From positions 29,189,679 through 29,253,678 of the forward strand of contig NC_079135.1 of the NCBI RefSeq assembly GCF_945859705.1: a stretch of DNA of 64,000 bases, given 5' to 3'. The notes below the pieces were generated by a model that saw only the letters and a list, made by a program, of their open reading frames with translations, made no database searches and was not told where the DNA came from. A program made the position numbers and the translations under genes. Positions 58,176-64,000 of the stretch are shown here, one piece after another; within the stretch, counting starts at the first letter, position 1, and each line of letters starts with the position of its first letter. Origin of the DNA: Episyrphus balteatus (taxonomy: Eukaryota > Arthropoda > Insecta > Diptera > Syrphidae).

Positions 58176-59495
58176 AGTGGGGCAGTTTTGAACACTTTTT
58201 GCTTTCGCAACTGCTAGAAAGATATTTATTCGATTTATTGATCTGTTAAGTTTACTTATATGAAGCAGTGATATTTAACTTCGATTTTAAATTATATCTG
58301 GTTATTTTAGCATATTATTTATATTTAATTTTAATTTTTAACCAATATTAGATCTTATGTTCAAAAGTGCCCCATGTATTGGGCAGTTTTGAACATGAAA
58401 GGGGCAGTTTTGAACATCAGTATTAATTTCGTTGTAATGAATAAATAATTCTTAACTTTTCATTAGTTTTTTAATAAGAACATACAAAAACTCCAAATTG
58501 ATTATTATATCATATTCAATTAACTCGGCGAACCCCACAGAAGAAGAAAAAGAAGAAGATCATATTCAATTAACCAACAAATAATAAAAACTCAAAAAAA
58601 ATAACATTAAAATTTAAACTATAGTTATCAGTTTATCACATTTATAAGTTCAAAAGAAAAACAAAAGCCAAGAAAAATTCATTTAAAATATATCTTAGAA
58701 AAATGGTATTCATACCATTTATGCTTCTCAGAGTAAAATAGATTTATTTTCAATATATGTATATAGATATATTTCTAGACATTAAATCCAAATGTTAACA
58801 AAGCGGATGTTCTTCATGTACCAGGAGCATTAATTGGTGTAGGTAGCTTGACTTTAATTTCTATAACGCTTAAGCGGTATATAATCGAGTTCTCATCGAG
58901 AACAGTCTAGCAGAACTTGAAGAATTCAGGCATTTTTTTAAATCTTCAATTATGTTGTACATATTCCCATTTTTTCTTTAATTTTGCCCACAAATGCTTG
59001 TTTCATTATTTTTTTTATAAGAACATTACGATTTATTAAATAAAACACATTCAAGTGTCCTTAAAATGTCTGATACAAACTGTTCGGGGCGGTTTTGAAC
59101 ATGTTCAAAAGTGCCCCACCATACTTGTTCAAAACTGCCCCCACTGTGTCAACGACATAAAATGTTGAATAAATATTTAACATTAATATATTCATTCAAA
59201 AATTCACCGTCAATTAGTTTAAAATTCATTAACCATTAACAAAAACTGTATTGCGATTTGAAATCACTTACCAATTTTTTTTTACACTCTAGCAACTAAA
59301 AAACTGAAAAAATGCAAAACCACTATAAATATCACCTTCCACCTATAAATCTGAAAGTCAGCGGAGATAACGATGGAAAATCGTTGACATTTATGGATAT
59401 CGGGTTCAAATATCGAAATACTTCTAAAAAAGATTGATATACTAAAATTTTATATGCAGTGTTCAAATGTGCCCCGTGTTCAAAACTGCCCCACT
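58176..59495. mobile_element. 1.3-kb element with GGGGCAGTTTTGAAC ends
   Basis: Starts AGTGGGGCAGTTTTGAACAC and ends with its complement at 59476-59495, a perfect 20-bp inverted repeat. The motif GGGCAGTTTTGAACA or its complement recurs inside at about 58380, 58402, 59087, 59103 and 59128. No coding content. Confidence 0.75.
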
Positions 59496-60170
59496 CTCCC
59501 CTATAGAGTTTAACGCATTTCTATAAGTTTTTATACAAAGTTTAAATTCATAAAATGTAGAAAATATTTGAGTGACTAGTTTCTGACAAAAATTATGTAT
59601 CATAATTAAATATGAGCCTTAAACATGTTTATGTAAACTTAATAGTTTTCAAAATATTGTTTTTCAAACTTCATCGATTTTGTTCAGATCGAGTTTATTT
59701 TTTTCAATACTGTTTTTAGCACTTTTGACTTTTATGAAAACTGAAATCTTTTAACATTGAGGAAGTGCTCGATCCAAACTCCCAAAAGTGCATTTTACGA
59801 AAAAAAAATATTTGGAAAAGCATTTTGGACCACAGGGACAGATTTAAGTTATTTATAGAAGTGTTCATTTCCAAATATTGGATGGTTCATATGAATTCGA
59901 AGAATTTCGTACTTCAAAGTGATCCAAATCAAAAACTCTGATAATTTTTCGTAAGAATAGCTTTTAGAAATGTTTCTTCAAACATTATAATTCAGGGAAA
60001 TGACATTATGTTTTTAACTGCAACGCTGTGTGCGTCTAAGCTGCATGCAATAGTTTCTTTCAGCCATCTCAATCTCTAGTCAATTTAGCCCCTTAAGTCT
60101 TTCAAGATCATCTTCTCATTTTTTCTTTGTACCCTCTGGCTGTTTGTTTTCATAACTAAAAACCAAGGTT
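59496..60170. other. AT-rich DNA, no gene seen
   Basis: No motif, repeat or open frame of note. Confidence 0.4.
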
Positions 60171-60790
60171 TTTCTTACATTCCGAGGCAAATATCTGCGG
60201 ACCAAAGTCTCGAAACATGTTTTGGTTTACAGATACGAATTCACAATGAACAGGCTTAACATTTCGGTAAAAAATTAAAAATTAATTTTTTTAATATTTT
60301 CGAAAAAAAATTCAAGGTAAACCCCTTGCGTAAAAATAATACATTTCAAAAAAGTCCCCCAAATCCAACGAATGTACATCAAAATAAACCATAAAGACCT
60401 TTTTAAGCTCTATTCATAAATGAAACCCAAAAGTTTCTTGGACGTCTGGTTGCTGAATTATTTGTAATCGAAATATTGTATTTCTTACATTCGGAGGCAA
60501 TTATTTTTGTATCAAGGTCACGAAACAAATTTTGGTTCACAGATATTAGTTCACAACGAATAGGCCTATCCATTTAGGGAAAAAAATTACAAATTATTTT
60601 TTTTTAAATTTTCGAGAAAAAATTAAGGTTAATCCCTTGCCTAAAAAAAATACATTTTATAAAATATCCTCCAAATTCCCCGAGTAAAACATCAAAAGAA
60701 AGGTCTCTTTGAGCTCTATTTAACACAGAAAACCAAAAGTTTCTGTGAGGTCTGATTGCTGATTTACTTGCATCCAAAAATTCTTTAATT
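60171..60790 (+). repeat. 310-bp tandem repeat, two units
   Basis: Unit 1 starts TTTCTTACAT at 60171, unit 2 at 60481. Each carries TACATTCNGAGGCAA, TTTTGGTTYACAGAT, AGTTCACAA, AACCCCTTGC-type and AAGCTCTATT words, ending CCAAAAGTTTCT and a YCTGRTTGCTGA word. One to two further units are at 46880-47215. Confidence 0.85.
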
Positions 60791-63700
60791 TTCCGTTGAG
60801 TTTGAATGGACTATAGATGTGATGATTTCTTGAAAATTCCTGCTTTCTTCGAAAGGAGCAACTTTAAAAAAAAAAATAAACTGAATTCAAACGTGAAATT
60901 GAAGCGTTACAGTTCATAACATTTTTAACATGATTTAATAAGGGTAATGAAAAGAACTCGACAAATGTCTTGGACACGTTATCCTATATCTCCCCCTTTG
61001 GTCTTTAACTCCTGAAAATTGCACGAACTTGAAAAGTTCAATGCTCCAATTTCAAAAGGCTTTCCTGTTAGTATTATCCTATTACAGTGTTGAGACTAAC
61101 AATAGACTATCGCAAATGCCGAAAGTCCTTGAGGGATAAATTGATAAGATATCACTAACCCTCCCCTCCTCCATTATAAGTCCTTTTTGCAATCCCAAAA
61201 TTCTAACACTTTCAGTTAATTTAACTCTTTGTCCAAAATTATAGTACACAACAACAGTGCCAGACCGCTAAACATTGCCACCAAATATAATCGCATATCA
61301 ATCTGATTGTTCTTCCGAGAACAATGCGCACCATGCTATTGGCTAGCCAATTGTGTATTACAAAAGAGTGGAGCATTGGTGGTATTCAATTTACAACCAC
61401 AATCACCTGCGGTTTATTGGAAAGCGCCAAAATAGAATTCCAATTGAAATTTCTGCCAGAGTGCGTGTACGACACGGCCGGCAACGGCGGAAACCGTTTA
61501 CAACACGATAAAATTGCTGCGAACAATACCATTAACCCCAATTTCTAAATAAACTACAAGTCCTTTTGCCAAATAAAGGATGCATGTACGAATGGTCTTT
61601 GGTTCTATGTAAAAATATATAGTCCTTTTTTTTTAACCAATCCGAACAACGTGCATTTTACTCGGTGGAACGAATTAATTAACCCATTTGCAATTAGCAG
61701 AAACGAAGTATTCAGAGAGATGGAGACTCTCACTCTTTATGGTTAAACAACAAAAGAAATATTACTCTCCTTCCTGCTCCTTTTCTGAGCTTCACAAAGG
61801 GACAATAGAAAAATGATGATGATGGCGGTAGTGTTGCCTCGACGCACAGTGCGTTGATTCAGTGCAAAGTATGGAAAAAATTCAAAACAGCCTAATTTGT
61901 ATGATCTTTTCTTTTAACATTATTTTTTAGTCTCATGGCAAGTAAATTGTGTATAAAAACATTTTTTATTTCGGTTATAAGTTTTTGTCATATAAGTACA
62001 CTAAGGATTGTTATTTTTATAACTCAAAAAGTGCGTTTTTCATACAAATTGTGTGTAAAAAGGCTTGAAACAATCAGTCATAGCTAGCAGGGACGCGGGT
62101 GGACGCGGATGAATGATACCTTTTTGGAAAGGTCGTATTTCCCACTTTATAACCTATTAACTTTTTTGATGAATGCTCGTGAATCAAAAATTATGCTGAA
62201 CTTTGAAAATAAGCTGTTTTTGTGAGAAATAAACCGTTACTTTACCGGTTATTAAAACGATCTAAGTGCAAAAAAAACCAATAAAATATATTAAGCTTAC
62301 CCTTCTAACGAGTATCCAATTAAAAACCGGTTTAATTGGAGCAATTTAACTCCGTGGTGCAGCTATTCGTAAATCATCACTAAATGGCCTACTTTTGACA
62401 TGTTACCTTTAAGAGGTTGTGTAGCTTGCTGTAGTTGCATTTTACAAAAAAAAAAATTACAGTTCATCTAGTTAGACATTTGGCTATAATTTTGCATTCT
62501 TCAAAACTGGTTTTAGAAGGTCAAATTTTTTGACTTTTTTCCACTGGTCGCCGCACTGTGCGACGGGTGCTGAATGTTTGAGTTAATTCAATTGTTTCTT
62601 TCTATTCTTTTGGGGTGGAAAATGTGGGGAGGCTTATCCTTGCCACATAGGTGGAGTCGGAGTGTGACCCGACTATTGTATACGCTCGCCTGAGTACCTT
62701 TTTATTTGTACGGTGGTGGTGTTCCGGTGATGAAGTCCTTCAAATTCAATTCCATTCAATTGAGTCTAGGAATCGATAGAAAAAAAAAAGGAAATACACT
62801 ACCAGCTGCTGCTGGGAAGATTTCCCACACACAATCAGGACAGGACTTTGGAAAATAATTTTTATCCTTGGATGGGTAGAGGATGATGATGATGACAGAA
62901 AAGAAGGTTAGAACAGCCAGGCCAGTCGAAAGGAATATGATTTGAAAACTCTGAGCGGATTATCCAGGTATCCTATTCAACAAATAATCCCTCAATGAGT
63001 TTGCTGTATTGCAGACTCTAACCCCCCAATGGAGGTCTTCATAGTCGTCGTCGTTGACTATGGTGATGGTGTCCTTGTACGTGTGCATTTGGAATATAAC
63101 GAATAATCCCTCCACACGTTGACACTGGGTATATTTTGGACTTTTGTCTCTCTGCTCCGCTCCATAGGTATATAGCTACCGCCTGCGCTTAGTCCCTATA
63201 CAATCGTATAGAGAGTAACAGTATAGTGGTCGCATTTGAAGTCCTTTGCTAACAAATGAAATTCTCTAGCTTCAGTTCGGTCCAATTTGTATTCAGGACA
63301 GAGGCGTCTAATTGAATTACATAGACGACACGAAGGCAAAATATATGTATAGAAAAGAAAGATGAAGAAGGAATAAAAAGATGGCAACAGGAAAGCACAC
63401 ACAGAGGACTAAAATATACAACTCTCCTGATGTCCTGGAGCTGGGATATAGGAGGATATAGAATATATACATTTATATCTTTTGGGGGCTCAATACTAGA
63501 AAGGAGAGTATTTTGGCATCTTGAGAATGTGGAGAAAGGAAATCCACTTTATAAATGGCTTTTGTGAAATCGTATACAGGATCTCTCTTCGTCCTTGTCT
63601 TCTTCTTCTTCTATTTTATAGGTCTTGAGCCGCCTTTGCCTGGGAAAACACAATGAATGGATGTTGTGATGTTGACTTTTCCCAAGGATATGGCTCGCTC

Positions 63701-64000
63701 TTTGAATTAGATGAAGGAGTATAGGTATAAGGATACACATATCCTGCTGATGCTTTGGCTATATATGTGTATGTGTGTGAATTAGGACCGTAAAATATCC
63801 GACGATAGGTCATTAGCACACATTTGTAACATATGAGGACATTTTCATTTCAATTCCATATATAGCACTTGTTTCATCTCATTCCATCATTCTTTATGTG
63901 TATATGTTTATCTCTTTCTATCTCTAGAGCCCGATGACAACAATCATGGATTTTTGTTGCGGCAGCACTGAAAACAAATGTGATCGTTTATAAAGATTGA
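60791..64000. other. No recognisable gene
   Basis: Unique-looking DNA, GC-richer from 62.5 kb. The plus frame 61324-61548 (74 codons, FLPECVYDTAGNGGN) is open but has no known domain. (GAT)n runs are at about 61814 and 62883. No exon can be supported. Confidence 0.4.

Overview
The window is AT-rich eukaryotic DNA with spliced genes (GT-AG introns), non-LTR retrotransposon reverse transcriptases, a tRNA-derived SINE and many small inverted-repeat transposons. Together with an expanded MADF-BESS gene family this suggests an insect, probably a dipteran fly (inference; no sequence here names the species). There are no bacterial-style operons, rRNA genes or CRISPR arrays.

Region 1 (about 0.4-10.1 kb) is a tandem cluster of MADF-BESS genes, a family of Adf-1-like DNA-binding regulators. 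Only the first copy, on the minus strand at 1114-1929, reads as an intact three-exon gene. The other seven or so, on the plus strand, are broken by frameshifts, stop codons, unequal crossovers, a 2.84-kb MULE-type transposon inserted right after one start codon (9-bp target duplication), and a 5'-truncated LINE in another. A divergent promoter region between the intact gene and its neighbour is partly duplicated along the array.

Region 2 (10-46 kb) is gene-poor. It holds a (TTTTA)n satellite, two or three small inverted-repeat elements, a decayed FLYWCH/MULE transposase with its terminal array, reverse-transcriptase fragments, a 1.2-kb hAT-like element with a perfect 8-bp target duplication, a 303-bp tandem duplication, a 1.9-kb near-perfect inverted repeat, and a TIR element that contains a larger LINE fragment.

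Region 3 (46-64 kb) has an intact SINE with a 13-bp target duplication, a foldback element carrying a nested 248-bp element whose 4-bp target duplication is confirmed by an empty paralogue, a 430-bp TA-flanked MITE containing a tRNA-like sequence, further copies of these repeats, a 1.3-kb element built around a repeated GGGGCAGTTTTGAAC motif, and 310-bp tandem repeats. The unique DNA between elements has no recognisable exons and may be intronic or intergenic.

The most notable systems are (a) the decaying MADF-BESS array, with transposon ends at the gene's poly(A) site and in its intron, (b) the MULE family, whose ends are period-15 CGGGATTATAAAAAG arrays next to a perfect 96-bp palindrome, and (c) two foldback loci able to form long hairpins.
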